From: a virus | Length of the DNA: 31,857 bases | Direction: 5' to 3' (one strand) | Virus record (IMG/VR): IMGVR_UViG_3300033064_000625 | Location: 1 to 31,857 of that record | Shown here: one piece after another, positions 22,739 through 28,813 of the stretch | Layout: each line of letters begins with the position of its first letter | Numbering within the stretch: the stretch's first letter is position 1 | Notes under the pieces: model-generated | What the model was told of the DNA's origin: nothing | Database searches by the model: none | What the model saw: only the letters and a program-made list of their open reading frames with translations | Position numbers and translations under genes: made by a program

Positions 22739-23343
22739 AACATCACCTGCTGCATTAAATATTTGCCTATGTATTCGGTATAGGCCGGCGGAATTGCTTG
22801 AGTTAACTCTTGTTTTGTCATCCAGTCTATCCCCATAGCTTCCGCCCATTGATTATAGTTTTCAGTAGGACGAACTAATGAGCCATGCCCAAACACCTGA
22901 AAGACCTTACCACTATTCCTGACTTCAAAGTATAAAGGGAACTCAAAACTACACTCAAATAATCTACTGCGTTTTAACTTTAAGCCAAACATACCACCTG
23001 ACAATTTAATGGGATGTAATAACTGGGCCCCGACCACATTTTCAATTACATAGGGTTGCCCCGTTAGTTTCAATAATTCCCTTGTGGGTGTGATTAACTC
23101 AGGATAGTTGTAACCTAACCCTCGCCACTGCCGATTAGCTCGTGATGCGTGTTGACACGGCGGGCTAGCATGGTAAGCATCAAAGCCCTCCAGCGGGTAG
23201 GTGAGTGCATCAGCCTGGTGAAACTCAAATGGATAGTGGGGTTGAGGCTCGATGTCCACCCCTACCACTTCAAAGCCGGCACGATGGTAGCCCATCGCTG
23301 CTCCACCAGCACCACAAAAGAGGTCTAATAGTCTAGGCTTCAT
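22735..23343 (-). CDS. Short cytosine-C5 DNA methyltransferase without a target domain
   Basis: A 202-aa protein with the C5 methyltransferase motifs: I LLDLFCGAGGAAMGYHRAGF (5-23), Asp30 after VVGV, IV PPCQ (61-64, catalytic Cys63), VI ENV (101-103), and X near QAIPPAYTEYIG (182-193). Normal family members have about 300-400 residues because of a target-recognition domain; here the region between motifs VI and X is too short for one. It could have relaxed specificity or work with a partner. It is translationally coupled to both neighbours, which suggests a role in DNA protection. Confidence 0.8.
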   Translation of the reverse strand: MKPRLLDLFCGAGGAAMGYHRAGFEVVGVDIEPQPHYPFEFHQADALTYPLEGFDAYHASPPCQHASRANRQWRGLGYNYPELITPTRELLKLTGQPYVIENVVGAQLLHPIKLSGGMFGLKLKRSRLFECSFEFPLYFEVRNSGKVFQVFGHGSLVRPTENYNQWAEAMGIDWMTKQELTQAIPPAYTEYIGKYLMQQVML

Positions 23344-23537
23344 ACCTTCCGCCTTCTGCTCGGCTTCTGCCGCATGATTTTGTCTATCTCCTCAACGGGT
23401 TCGATAATGGTATGCAGCAATACCAGCCTGGCCTCCTCGGGCGGTATTAACTCTTCCTGGTAATGAAACCACTGGTAGTCCTGTAACCGTTCCCGTGTCT
23501 CGTAGGTCAATCCCTGACAGTACCATAGTGGGGGCAT
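23340..23537 (-). CDS. 65-aa hypothetical protein
   Basis: A small, charged, soluble protein (MPPLWYCQGL, then RLQDYQWFHYQEELIPPEE) with a strongly basic C-terminus (MRQKPSRRRKV). It overlaps the methyltransferase gene by 4 nt and has GAGGGA upstream. No domain is recognised. Tight coupling to the methyltransferase may indicate a linked role, but that is inference. Confidence 0.45.
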   Translation of the reverse strand: MPPLWYCQGLTYETRERLQDYQWFHYQEELIPPEEARLVLLHTIIEPVEEIDKIMRQKPSRRRKV

Positions 23538-23539
23538 TG

Positions 23540-23725
23540 TTACATTCCCTCCAGTACTTCATCATTCACCCAGCTATTAACTTCCCCATCCTCCACCAAT
23601 TCATATCTATATTTATTATCATTATGAAAAAAACCCATACCCTTAAGAGCCAATATCCGCCTCTTTTTACCTAGCAGAGTTAAGGCAGAGAAAAGCCTAT
23701 CACTATTAGTTAATCTTCTCATCAT
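23540..23725 (-). CDS. 61-aa hypothetical protein
   Basis: A short protein beginning MMRRLTNSDRLFSALTLLGK and ending in an acidic part (YELVEDGEVNSWVNDEVLE). The start overlaps the stop of the NinG-like gene and is preceded by GGGAGGG. Composition is alternating basic then acidic. No family is recognised. Confidence 0.45.
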   Translation of the reverse strand: MMRRLTNSDRLFSALTLLGKKRRILALKGMGFFHNDNKYRYELVEDGEVNSWVNDEVLEGM

Positions 23726-24093
23726 CCCTCCCGTAGCCAGTCTATTTCTGGCTGTACCAATTCCTTTAACTTCACTGTGTAATAGAGCTTTAGCCCTTCT
23801 TTGTCAGGCTTCTCTCTGATTCTCTCTCGGGCTCTGAGCAGGTCCACCTTATCCTGACCTAGTTTGTCGGTAAACCACTCCACGAACTCTAATGGATGCG
23901 CTGTGAAATAAGCATGGCATCCGAAGCAAAGACAAATAGCATTGTCGTCATCCCACCGGACTGATCTTCTAGCTCGGCCAATAAAATGACACGCCTGCAA
24001 TCCCGAACTACTACCACACCGCTGACAGTATTTATCTCTTGCCCTGATATAACGGCTGAATAATATGTCCAGGGAATCACGCTTTATCCTCAA
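23722..24093 (-). CDS. NinG/Rap-like recombination protein
   Basis: A 123-aa protein starting at TTG 24093 (good GGAGGTGAC upstream, 17-nt overlap with the previous gene). It shows the NinG order: LFSRYIRARDKYCQRCG with a CxxC, then LQACHFIGRARRSVRWDDDN, CLCFGCHAYFTAHP, and a helical C-terminal half with basic residues. Zinc ligands are Cys and His in the first half. NinG/Rap proteins act on branched recombination intermediates, so it could work with the ERF annealing protein. The HNH-like zinc fold is also seen in other phage nucleases. Confidence 0.72.
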   Translation of the reverse strand: MRIKRDSLDILFSRYIRARDKYCQRCGSSSGLQACHFIGRARRSVRWDDDNAICLCFGCHAYFTAHPLEFVEWFTDKLGQDKVDLLRARERIREKPDKEGLKLYYTVKLKELVQPEIDWLREG

Positions 24094-24295
24094 TAGTCAC
24101 CTCCCGTAACCGTTCCAAACACTTAGTTCTAAGGATATATGTAGCCTCGGCCATCATACTTTCAAAACCAGATAGGAATTCGTTTAACGGCATGAGTTTT
24201 GCGTATGTTACCTTCTCGCCCATAAGTTCAACTGTTATCCTCATCTCAACAGCCCCATTACTTCCACGCCACGGTACTATTTCTATTTTTAACAC
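24077..24295 (-). CDS. 72-aa hypothetical protein
   Basis: This starts at GTG 24295, seven bases after AGGAGG. The product is an alpha/beta protein (MLKIEIVPWRG, then MRITVELMGEKVTYAKLMPL) with a C-terminal helix (ATYILRTKCLERLREV). It overlaps the NinG-like gene by 17 nt. No family recognised. Confidence 0.5.
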   Translation of the reverse strand: MLKIEIVPWRGSNGAVEMRITVELMGEKVTYAKLMPLNEFLSGFESMMAEATYILRTKCLERLREVTIEDKA

Positions 24296-24305
24296 TAGTC
24301 ACCTC

Positions 24306-24530
24306 CTATCCTAACTTTCTTGGTCTACCGACTTGACCGCCCGTCAGGTATTTGTCCCATGATTTGGGCGTCCTGGGCTTTGTGCCTGACCCCATACCGT
24401 TACTAACCAAGTCCAGCACCACCAGTTTTTCGTCCTGTCTATAACCGCATTGTAGACAACTCCATTGTCCTGGCGCTTCAAGTAATAAGGCGCCGGCGCA
24501 CCGTGGGCAACCGCCTATTCTATAAGGCAT
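24306..24530 (-). CDS. Zinc-ribbon protein with AT-hook-like tail
   Basis: A 74-aa protein. Residues of about 8-32 form a zinc ribbon (GCPRC, then CLQCGY). The C-terminus (LTGGQVGRPRKLG) contains a Gly-Arg-Pro-Arg-Lys core like an AT-hook, suggesting DNA binding. The ribosome binding site is GAGGTGA. It may be a regulator or accessory DNA-binding factor; function is inferred. Confidence 0.55.
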   Translation of the reverse strand: MPYRIGGCPRCAGALLLEAPGQWSCLQCGYRQDEKLVVLDLVSNGMGSGTKPRTPKSWDKYLTGGQVGRPRKLG

Positions 24531-24532
24531 GT

Positions 24533-24835
24533 CTACTTCACCTCTGGATTGAACTGGCCGAACTGCTTATGCCCTGGGAGTACTATCCCGCTCGGTGTCT
24601 CTTGCTTCTTGATTTGGATTTGCGGCAGCAGCCACATCATAAACTGCGCCAGGTCAAGGTGCCTGGTACAGAACGGCGGCACTGACAGGGGCTTGGTCAG
24701 ATCGGTATTCTCGTCTATCAGGAATGTTGACTGGCACGGCGGGAAAGTACACTTCATGCGCTTCTTGCCTTTCGGGGTGTCCTGGTTGCGGAACGGTTCT
24801 GTTTGGGCTCGCTCTATGTTTTTAGATTTAGCCAC
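24533..24835 (-). CDS. Hypothetical zinc-binding protein
   Basis: A 100-aa protein starting at GTG 24835, with AGGAGG seven bases upstream. A basic N-terminus (MAKSKNIER, then TPKGKKRMK) precedes a CxxxxxC pair (CTFPPC) and a later FCTRHL segment, a plausible C-C-C-H zinc site. The helical segment LAQFMMWLLPQIQIK is hydrophobic but too short and charged to be a clear membrane segment. Function unknown. Confidence 0.5.
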   Translation of the reverse strand: MAKSKNIERAQTEPFRNQDTPKGKKRMKCTFPPCQSTFLIDENTDLTKPLSVPPFCTRHLDLAQFMMWLLPQIQIKKQETPSGIVLPGHKQFGQFNPEVK

Positions 24836-25199
24836 TGTATACCTCCTTCTTTTGTTTTATACCTCTGATTTCGAGGGGCTTATATCCTAGTGGCCGCATA
24901 ACTATCTCGCCCAGCCTGAAACTCCACCGCACCCGCCATGACGGTATTGCTGGTTCGGGCTCAGGTTCCGTTACGGGCGCAGGCTCCATCATAGCTGATA
25001 TAGTCTCATTCTCTCGCTGCATTTCGACTAGCGTCAAGGCGTCTGACCATAGCATTAAAGGCGGTGGCTCCACCCAAATAAAGGTCAGACCGCACATAGC
25101 ACAGTCCCACTGGTTATTACTCGTCCTGGTCATTGTCTGAGTATTGCAGCGCGGGCAATAGTTCCAGCGGCCCTCTTTGAGTAGGCTACCAAGATTCAT
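24828..25199 (-). CDS. Zinc-ribbon protein with Pro-Glu linker
   Basis: The start is set at ATG 25199 because it overlaps the upstream stop as ATGA; an upstream start at 25235 is less likely. The 123-aa product has a zinc ribbon near its N-terminus (NYCPRCNTQ, then CAMCGLTF), a Pro-Glu linker (PAPVTEPEPEPAIPSW) and a basic C-terminal part (RGIKQKKEVYSG). The VTEPE-type linker resembles those in the protease and ERF proteins. Confidence 0.55.
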   Translation of the reverse strand: MNLGSLLKEGRWNYCPRCNTQTMTRTSNNQWDCAMCGLTFIWVEPPPLMLWSDALTLVEMQRENETISAMMEPAPVTEPEPEPAIPSWRVRWSFRLGEIVMRPLGYKPLEIRGIKQKKEVYSG

Positions 25200-25558
25200 G
25201 TCTCTATCCCCCACTCTTTGAGTTTGGCTTGCCACTCCGTATTAGTAAATTCTATTCTTGCTATGTATTCCGCTGTCTCAGGAGTTATCCCTCTCAACAT
25301 AGATTCTAATTCGTGTTCCTTCATCCACTCCACCACTTCCCTAATAATTAAAGGGGGTCTTTGTCTCACCCTCTTAATTATGCCCTGTATCGGGGCGTTG
25401 GCTTTCTCAGCAGCTTCAATCAACTGCGAAATACTAATACTCTTAACGACCACAAGGGCGAGGATTTCGTCGGCTAACTTACGGCATACCCTGCATGGCT
25501 CCTTCTCTCCATGAGCAACCCCTATTGTTTCCGCTATTGCCTCTCTCGCTTCTTTCAT
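25196..25558 (-). CDS. Hypothetical helical early protein
   Basis: A 120-aa protein whose ATG overlaps the upstream stop (ATGA) and is preceded by GGAGGAG. It starts MKEAREAIAETIGVAHGE, has one CxxC (PCRVCRKLADEIL) and is otherwise alpha-helical and charged. Its start region is a 21-bp perfect repeat of that in front of the next gene upstream. No family recognised. Confidence 0.5.
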   Translation of the reverse strand: MKEAREAIAETIGVAHGEKEPCRVCRKLADEILALVVVKSISISQLIEAAEKANAPIQGIIKRVRQRPPLIIREVVEWMKEHELESMLRGITPETAEYIARIEFTNTEWQAKLKEWGIET

Positions 25559-25569
25559 GACTCCTCCTT
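25549..25569. repeat. 21-bp repeated translation start region, copy A
   Basis: Identical over 21 bp to 25713-25733. It covers the ribosome binding site (GGAGGAG), the ATG and the first codons (Met-Lys-Glu) of the 120-aa gene. Confidence 0.85.
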
Positions 25570-25722
25570 ACCATGCTTAAAGAAGTGAATGGCAGCTTCT
25601 ATATAGAGATATTCCATTAAGCTAAGGTATCTTTCTGGTAAAGATGGATCAAGTTTTACTATAATACCTCTGGTATATTCCCAATGATCCCCTGCTATCT
25701 TCTCCCTGGCTTCTTCTTTCAT
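25555..25722 (-). CDS. 55-aa hypothetical early protein
   Basis: The start is set at ATG 25722, which overlaps the upstream stop as ATGA and has GGAGGAG before it; a frame reaching 25749 would place the ribosome binding site inside the gene. The product (MKEEAREKIAGDHWEYTRGI, then YLSLMEYLYIEAAIHFF) is helical. Its first residues resemble those of the 120-aa protein downstream, which suggests shared origin of the start regions. Confidence 0.5.
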   Translation of the reverse strand: MKEEAREKIAGDHWEYTRGIIVKLDPSLPERYLSLMEYLYIEAAIHFFKHGKEES

Positions 25723-25733
25723 GACTCCTCCTT
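25713..25733. repeat. 21-bp repeated translation start region, copy B
   Basis: Identical over 21 bp to 25549-25569. It covers the ribosome binding site and start of the 55-aa gene. Confidence 0.85.
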
Positions 25734-25985
25734 CAATTGCTTCCAGCATTCAGGACATTCCCGCTTGGTAAATAAACCACCGCCTTTTCTGTGATCAAAG
25801 CAGGGCTGTATACCCCACTCCTCCACTTCATGTATACCTGCCTTGTAAGCTATCTCCCCTGTGATTACAGCCTGGATACTGGCTAAAGCTATTAGTTGAC
25901 CAGGAAACTTGTGCATCTGGGTGTGCCCCACAATTTTTATAATTTCTCCCTCTGACAGTACCGTTTCTTTCCAACTCTCACTCAT
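25719..25985 (-). CDS. 88-aa hypothetical early protein
   Basis: The ATG overlaps the stop of the 54-aa gene. The product has a helical N-terminal part (EGEIIKIVGHTQMHKFPGQL, then ALASIQAVITGEIAYKAG) and a C-terminal Cys/His set (CFDHRKGG, then ECPECWKQL) that could bind zinc. It is part of the run of small coupled genes. No family recognised. Confidence 0.5.
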   Translation of the reverse strand: MSESWKETVLSEGEIIKIVGHTQMHKFPGQLIALASIQAVITGEIAYKAGIHEVEEWGIQPCFDHRKGGGLFTKRECPECWKQLKEES

Positions 25986-26142
25986 TCTCTACCTCCTTCA
26001 ATCGCTTCCATGATTCACTGTCCATAAAGACAGCGACACAATCAACCGGCATCTCCCCGTTGTTTAGATCCTTGTCGAATACCAGTAACACTTCCCCATC
26101 CACCTCAACCGTTGCCCCTAACGCTATAATATTAAGTTTCAT
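25978..26142 (-). CDS. 54-aa hypothetical early protein
   Basis: A short gene read directly from the sequence. ATG 26142 overlaps the stop of the DUF433-like gene by 11 nt, and its own stop overlaps the next gene by 8 nt. The product is beta-rich (MKLNIIALGATVEVDGEVLL) followed by PVDCVAVFMDSESWKRLKEV. It fills what would otherwise be the only long gap in the packed cluster. Function unknown. Confidence 0.65.
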   Translation of the reverse strand: MKLNIIALGATVEVDGEVLLVFDKDLNNGEMPVDCVAVFMDSESWKRLKEVENE

Positions 26143-26452
26143 TTACCTTCTTCTCCCTTTCCTGATAATACTTCTCCCAACTCTCACTAACAATCTGATT
26201 CAATCGCTTCTGAACACTTCGTTTCGCAAACTTCCGTCCAGCTTCAAAACAGTAGGCCGCAAACGCCTGCAGCTCTGTAATCCCATAATTGTCCCAATCC
26301 TTGTCTATGTTTCTATCGGCTACCCAGGTTGATACTCTCGTTCCTTTGATGGTTGGCTCACCAGCATGAATCCCACTATGAGCGACAATATAACCAGATA
26401 CCAACTCCATTATTCTCCAGACCCCATCATCGTATTCCTCGAATTTCATCAT
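26132..26452 (-). CDS. DUF433-like small protein
   Basis: A 106-aa protein. Residues of about 25-60 (HSGIHAGEPTIKGTRVSTW, then DNYGITELQAFAAYCFEAG) resemble the DUF433 domain, with its Gly-x-Pro-x-Ile-Lys-Gly-Thr-Arg core. DUF433 proteins are small winged-helix-like factors, some of them antitoxins. The C-terminal part is a charged helix (SWEKYYQEREKKVNE). No toxin partner of a VapC or other known type is next to it. Two adjacent ATGs (26452, 26449) are possible starts. Confidence 0.55.
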   Translation of the reverse strand: MMKFEEYDDGVWRIMELVSGYIVAHSGIHAGEPTIKGTRVSTWVADRNIDKDWDNYGITELQAFAAYCFEAGRKFAKRSVQKRLNQIVSESWEKYYQEREKKVNET

Positions 26453-26472
26453 CTCCCCCTTATCCTTTCTAA
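26450..26472. repeat. 23-bp repeated start region, copy A
   Basis: Identical over 23 bp to 26709-26731. It covers the ribosome binding site (AAGGGGGAG on the minus strand) just before the DUF433-like gene. Here it is mostly non-coding. Confidence 0.8.
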
Positions 26473-26485
26473 ACTAATGGGCTTG

Positions 26486-26707
26486 TCAACATTCCCTCCA
26501 CTCCCTTCTATAGATATGTTCGGCTAATTCGCCAGTAAGCTTTGATTCTTTGATGGGGCGGATAGGGTGGAAGCAATACTCTGTATTTTGTGGTGCGTAA
26601 TCTTTATCCACATCCCGCCTATTCTGGTAGTGTTTCTTGGTTACGAAGTAAGACGGATAGCACGTCTCTTGGTTATCCATGACCAGCCATTGACTACAAC
26701 TAAACAT
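26486..26707 (-). CDS. 73-aa hypothetical early protein
   Basis: The ATG at 26707 lies just after AAGGGGGAG and overlaps the 46-aa gene by 8 nt. The product begins MFSCSQWLVMDNQETCYPSY and is rich in Tyr, Arg and His (HYQNRRDVDKDYAPQ). Several Cys and His are scattered and no clear zinc pattern is seen. Function unknown. Confidence 0.5.
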   Translation of the reverse strand: MFSCSQWLVMDNQETCYPSYFVTKKHYQNRRDVDKDYAPQNTEYCFHPIRPIKESKLTGELAEHIYRREWREC

Positions 26708-26840
26708 TCATCTCCCCCTTATCCTTTCTAACCTTCTTGAGTTCTTCCAGGCTCATGCCAATCTTGTAGGGGTAGTCGCATAAACCCTCTTTAGCGTACT
26801 TACAATCGTGGCAATCCTTAATCTTCAATGGGCAGGTCAT
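26700..26840 (-). CDS. 46-aa Cys-rich protein
   Basis: A short gene read directly from the sequence. ATG 26840 overlaps the helicase-loader stop (ATGA), and the end overlaps the next gene. The product (MTCPLKIKDCHDCKYAKEGL) has Cys at 3, 10, 13 and 21, a spacing that fits a small zinc or metal site, followed by a charged helix (MSLEELKKVRKDKGEM). The last codons contain the 23-bp repeat. Function unknown. Confidence 0.65.
   Translation of the reverse strand: MTCPLKIKDCHDCKYAKEGLCDYPYKIGMSLEELKKVRKDKGEMNV
26709..26731. repeat. 23-bp repeated start region, copy B
   Basis: Identical over 23 bp to 26450-26472. Here it codes for the end of the 46-aa protein and carries the ribosome binding site of the 73-aa gene. 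Confidence 0.8.
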
Positions 26841-27478
26841 AGCTTCACCTTCTTTGGCCGGTAGTCAGGGGCTTCGTTAAGTAATAAGAAACTGATAATC
26901 TTATCGTTGAGGCGGGATTGGACTCGTTCCGGTAATGACTCAATATCCCTGTTTGTAGACATTATCGTGAGTAGTTGCTGGCCGTACCGTGCACAGACGA
27001 TTGTCTCTAATATCCTGTCTGCAAACTCCGTGTCGCTGCCGGCGGCGCCGATATCGTCTATAATCAATCGGTCACCGTAGCAGTAGTTACTCAGGATTTG
27101 CTCATAGTCCATACTGGCATCCTTGATTGCCCGTTTGAGAGTCGAGAGCATCTTGGCAAAGCTCATAACCCGGGCGAACTTGCCTTGCTCATAGAGTTCA
27201 ATCGCCGCCGCTTCGAGGAGGTGTGTTTTACCGTTTCCGACCCCGCCATATATCAGGAGTAGGGAAGCATTACCGGATATGACTTGTTTGAAAGCCTGCA
27301 GCATCTGAGTCCTACCCGGCACCTTTTGAAAGCTATCAAAGGTATGTGCCGGGTTAACGTTCAAATCCGGCGCTATTTCAATCAGGCTCTTCCGTAATGG
27401 AATCAAGTCTGGGGTCGGGGCCCGGCTTGGTATAGTGTGTTGGGAGTTTCGTTGTAGAGCGCTGCTGATGTGCTCCAT
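26837..27478 (-). CDS. DnaC-like helicase loader (AAA+ ATPase)
   Basis: A 213-aa AAA+ protein: Walker A GGVGNGKT (78-85), Walker B LIIDDIG (138-144), sensor-1 TIMSTN (171-176) and Arg-finger segment RVQSRL (185-190). A segment before the core (HTFDSFQKVPGRTQML) is typical of DnaC/DnaI proteins. It loads the replicative helicase at the origin. The start at 27478 has a strong GGAGGAGGG upstream, so its first 101 bp overlap the end of the replisome organizer gene in another frame. No phage helicase is visible in this window; it may recruit the host one. Confidence 0.85.
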   Translation of the reverse strand: MEHISSALQRNSQHTIPSRAPTPDLIPLRKSLIEIAPDLNVNPAHTFDSFQKVPGRTQMLQAFKQVISGNASLLLIYGGVGNGKTHLLEAAAIELYEQGKFARVMSFAKMLSTLKRAIKDASMDYEQILSNYCYGDRLIIDDIGAAGSDTEFADRILETIVCARYGQQLLTIMSTNRDIESLPERVQSRLNDKIISFLLLNEAPDYRPKKVKL

Positions 27479-28172
27479 TATTTCTGCCCTCCTCCTGGTC
27501 TCTCCTGGCCCAGTTTAATATTGCATGGTAATCACTATCATACTTATACTTATTAGGCTTCGCAGCCTTGCCAGATGATAATATCTCTATCCATTGGTCG
27601 GCACCGGTCGACGTAAATTTTGTTTTTAACTTCTCATATTCATCTAAGGTCAGTAATACATTTAATGATTCACCAAATTTTTGTTTGTTATTACTATTCT
27701 TATTTACTTTCTCTACTCTACTCTTCTTTACTTTACTTTGTGTACTAACTACCGTAGTTATTGGATTCCTTTCTGTAGTTATTGGATTCCTTTCTGTAGT
27801 TACAGGTTTTTGGGGTAATTCACGCCGTCTGTTTTTATAAACTTCGGTTAGATTATTGACTAAATTCTGGCACCAGATTAGCTTTAACTCCCATAACTCT
27901 TTGTCGATGGCTTGCATTTCTACAAGTAGATTGAGCATTTCTACAGTAGTTATTTCATCAACACCCATTTTAGAGATGAATATTTGCCACTTTATAGGAT
28001 TATTACAATCAAGACAATGGCCTTCAGTCGATGCTAATTTCTCCAGGAGTTTGAACCAGAAGGCATATCCATCATTACCAAACCGGCTCTGCAATACCGT
28101 TAACGTGTCTCCGGAACTAGCAGAAGCATCGTGAGGGAAATAACTAACAATGTCCTTTTGGACTCTCGCCAT
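27378..28172 (-). CDS. Replisome organizer (DUF4373-like) replication protein
   Basis: A 264-aa protein. Residues 1-105 match the phage replisome organizer N-terminal domain: SYFPHDASASSGDTLTVLQS, then FGNDGYAFWFKLLEKLAS. A middle linker (about 118-165) contains two copies of TERNPIT and a Lys/Asn-rich stretch. The C-terminal part (DQWIEILSSGKAAKP, then KYDSDYHAILNWARRD) has the Tyr-x-Ser-Asp-Tyr-x-Ala-hydrophobic-x-x-Trp pattern of these proteins. It binds the origin and works with the loader encoded next. The linker-coding DNA contains the iteron-like repeats. Confidence 0.82.
   Translation of the reverse strand: MARVQKDIVSYFPHDASASSGDTLTVLQSRFGNDGYAFWFKLLEKLASTEGHCLDCNNPIKWQIFISKMGVDEITTVEMLNLLVEMQAIDKELWELKLIWCQNLVNNLTEVYKNRRRELPQKPVTTERNPITTERNPITTVVSTQSKVKKSRVEKVNKNSNNKQKFGESLNVLLTLDEYEKLKTKFTSTGADQWIEILSSGKAAKPNKYKYDSDYHAILNWARRDQEEGRNNGAHQQRSTTKLPTHYTKPGPDPRLDSITEEPD
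27661..27802. other. Candidate replication origin: iteron-like repeats beside an AT-rich tract
   Basis: Two perfect 21-bp repeats (27754-27774 and 27775-27795) plus 7 bp of a third lie next to a tract at 27661-27750 with 22 G/C in 90 bases. Within it, 27691-27739 has no G on the plus strand. The region is inside the replisome organizer gene, as the lambda origin is inside gene O. Origin function is inferred. Confidence 0.45.
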
Positions 28173-28343
28173 TTATCCACCCTTCTTCTTTGAACCATTA
28201 CCGTGAAGAATACGCCAGACTCTACTTTGTGATATGTTAAATACCTGGCCGATTTCTTTTAGAGATAAGTCTGGATGCGATTCCACGTATTCCCGCAGCA
28301 TTATGTTCCGTTTAATTTTTCTCATACTATCGTATCTAGCCAT
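28173..28343 (-). CDS. Small helix-turn-helix protein, probably from a leaderless mRNA
   Basis: A 56-aa protein with a C-terminal HTH: SLKEIGQVFNISQSRVWRIL, followed by a basic tail (HGNGSKKKGG). The N-terminal part is basic (MARYDSMRKIKRNIML). A longer frame starting with TTG at 28379 is unlikely because that TTG is the -35 box of a strong promoter and the codons that follow span its spacer and -10. The predicted transcription start falls at or next to ATG 28343, so translation may be leaderless. It may regulate the replication genes directly downstream. Confidence 0.68.
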   Translation of the reverse strand: MARYDSMRKIKRNIMLREYVESHPDLSLKEIGQVFNISQSRVWRILHGNGSKKKGG

Positions 28344-28379
28344 ATCGTCTATCATAAACCTTATTAAAGACTTTGTCAA
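28344..28379 (-). promoter_or_regulatory. Strong sigma70-type promoter for the replication genes
   Basis: On the minus strand TTGACA (28374-28379) and TATGAT (28351-28356) are separated by exactly 17 bp. The predicted start is near 28344, directly before ATG 28343. It would drive the HTH gene, replisome organizer, loader and the packed early cluster. Confidence 0.8.
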
Positions 28380-28636
28380 CCCCTTGTGGAATTATTATTC
28401 CTCCTTATCCCTGAAGGGGAGTGCCGGCTAGTAGCTGGCATCCCTCCCAAGCCCTTCTTGGGCGGCTGGCCACCTCTGACATTTATCCTCGGCTGTGCCA
28501 ATCCGAAGCACTACCATCCAGCACCCCCTCCAAGTTGCCTGAGCCTACTACTCCCTAGCTAGAATCCAATCTCTAACACGGCTTCGGCTCAGGCGGTGCC
28601 AGCTTATTTTCACCTCTGGCGACAATTCTCAATTTA
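28380..28636 (-). ncRNA. GC-rich intergenic block, candidate structured RNA
   Basis: A 257-bp gap with 107 G/C in the 180 bases 28421-28600. Inverted repeats are: 28537-28545 with 28586-28594 (9 bp perfect, GCCTGAGCC arm); 28518-28525 with 28595-28602 (8 bp, two G-U), stacking directly on it; 28433-28440 with 28597-28604 (8 bp perfect); 28503-28509 with 28581-28587 (7 bp perfect, CCGAAGC arm); 28422-28440 local hairpin; 28451-28463 local hairpin. Several compete or could form a pseudoknot. Only very short ORFs are present; the best is 29 codons near 28515-28426 after GGAGGGGG. Strand is assigned by neighbours and is uncertain. Confidence 0.4.
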
Positions 28637-28813
28637 CTAATGAGTTTTTAGGAACTCTATTGCATCTAAGAGTAATAAGCGTCCTATAGTCACCTTCAGT
28701 TGAGGGAAGCGCACTATATCAATTTCCTCCTCAACATTATGTTCCACTTCGACGATAAGAGGTTTATTGCTAACATTATCATCAGAGCCTATTAGCACGA
28801 TTTGTCCTTGCAT
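28637..28813 (-). CDS. 58-aa hypothetical protein
   Basis: A short gene read directly from the sequence. ATG 28813 follows an excellent AAGGAGG by six bases. The acidic product begins MQGQIVLIGSDDNVSNKPLI and continues with VEVEHNVEEEIDIVRFPQLK and a hydrophobic end (IGRLLLLDAIEFLKTH). A possible promoter lies just upstream. It separates the ERF gene from the GC-rich block. Function unknown. Confidence 0.7.
   Translation of the reverse strand: MQGQIVLIGSDDNVSNKPLIVEVEHNVEEEIDIVRFPQLKVTIGRLLLLDAIEFLKTH

Noticed and set aside
22738-22849. N-terminal extension of the 165-aa protein to 22849
   Set aside because: It would overlap the methyltransferase gene by 115 bp, while the ATGA overlap at 22738 gives a normal coupled start.
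28426-28515. 29-codon ORF with a GGAGGGGG upstream in the GC-rich gap
   Set aside because: It is very short, low in helix- or strand-forming pattern and lies inside the stem-forming region. It remains possible but cannot be supported without conservation.
28380-28636. tRNA gene in the GC-rich gap
   Set aside because: No cloverleaf with acceptor stem, anticodon arm and GTTCRA-type T loop could be drawn; the inverted repeats do not fit tRNA geometry.
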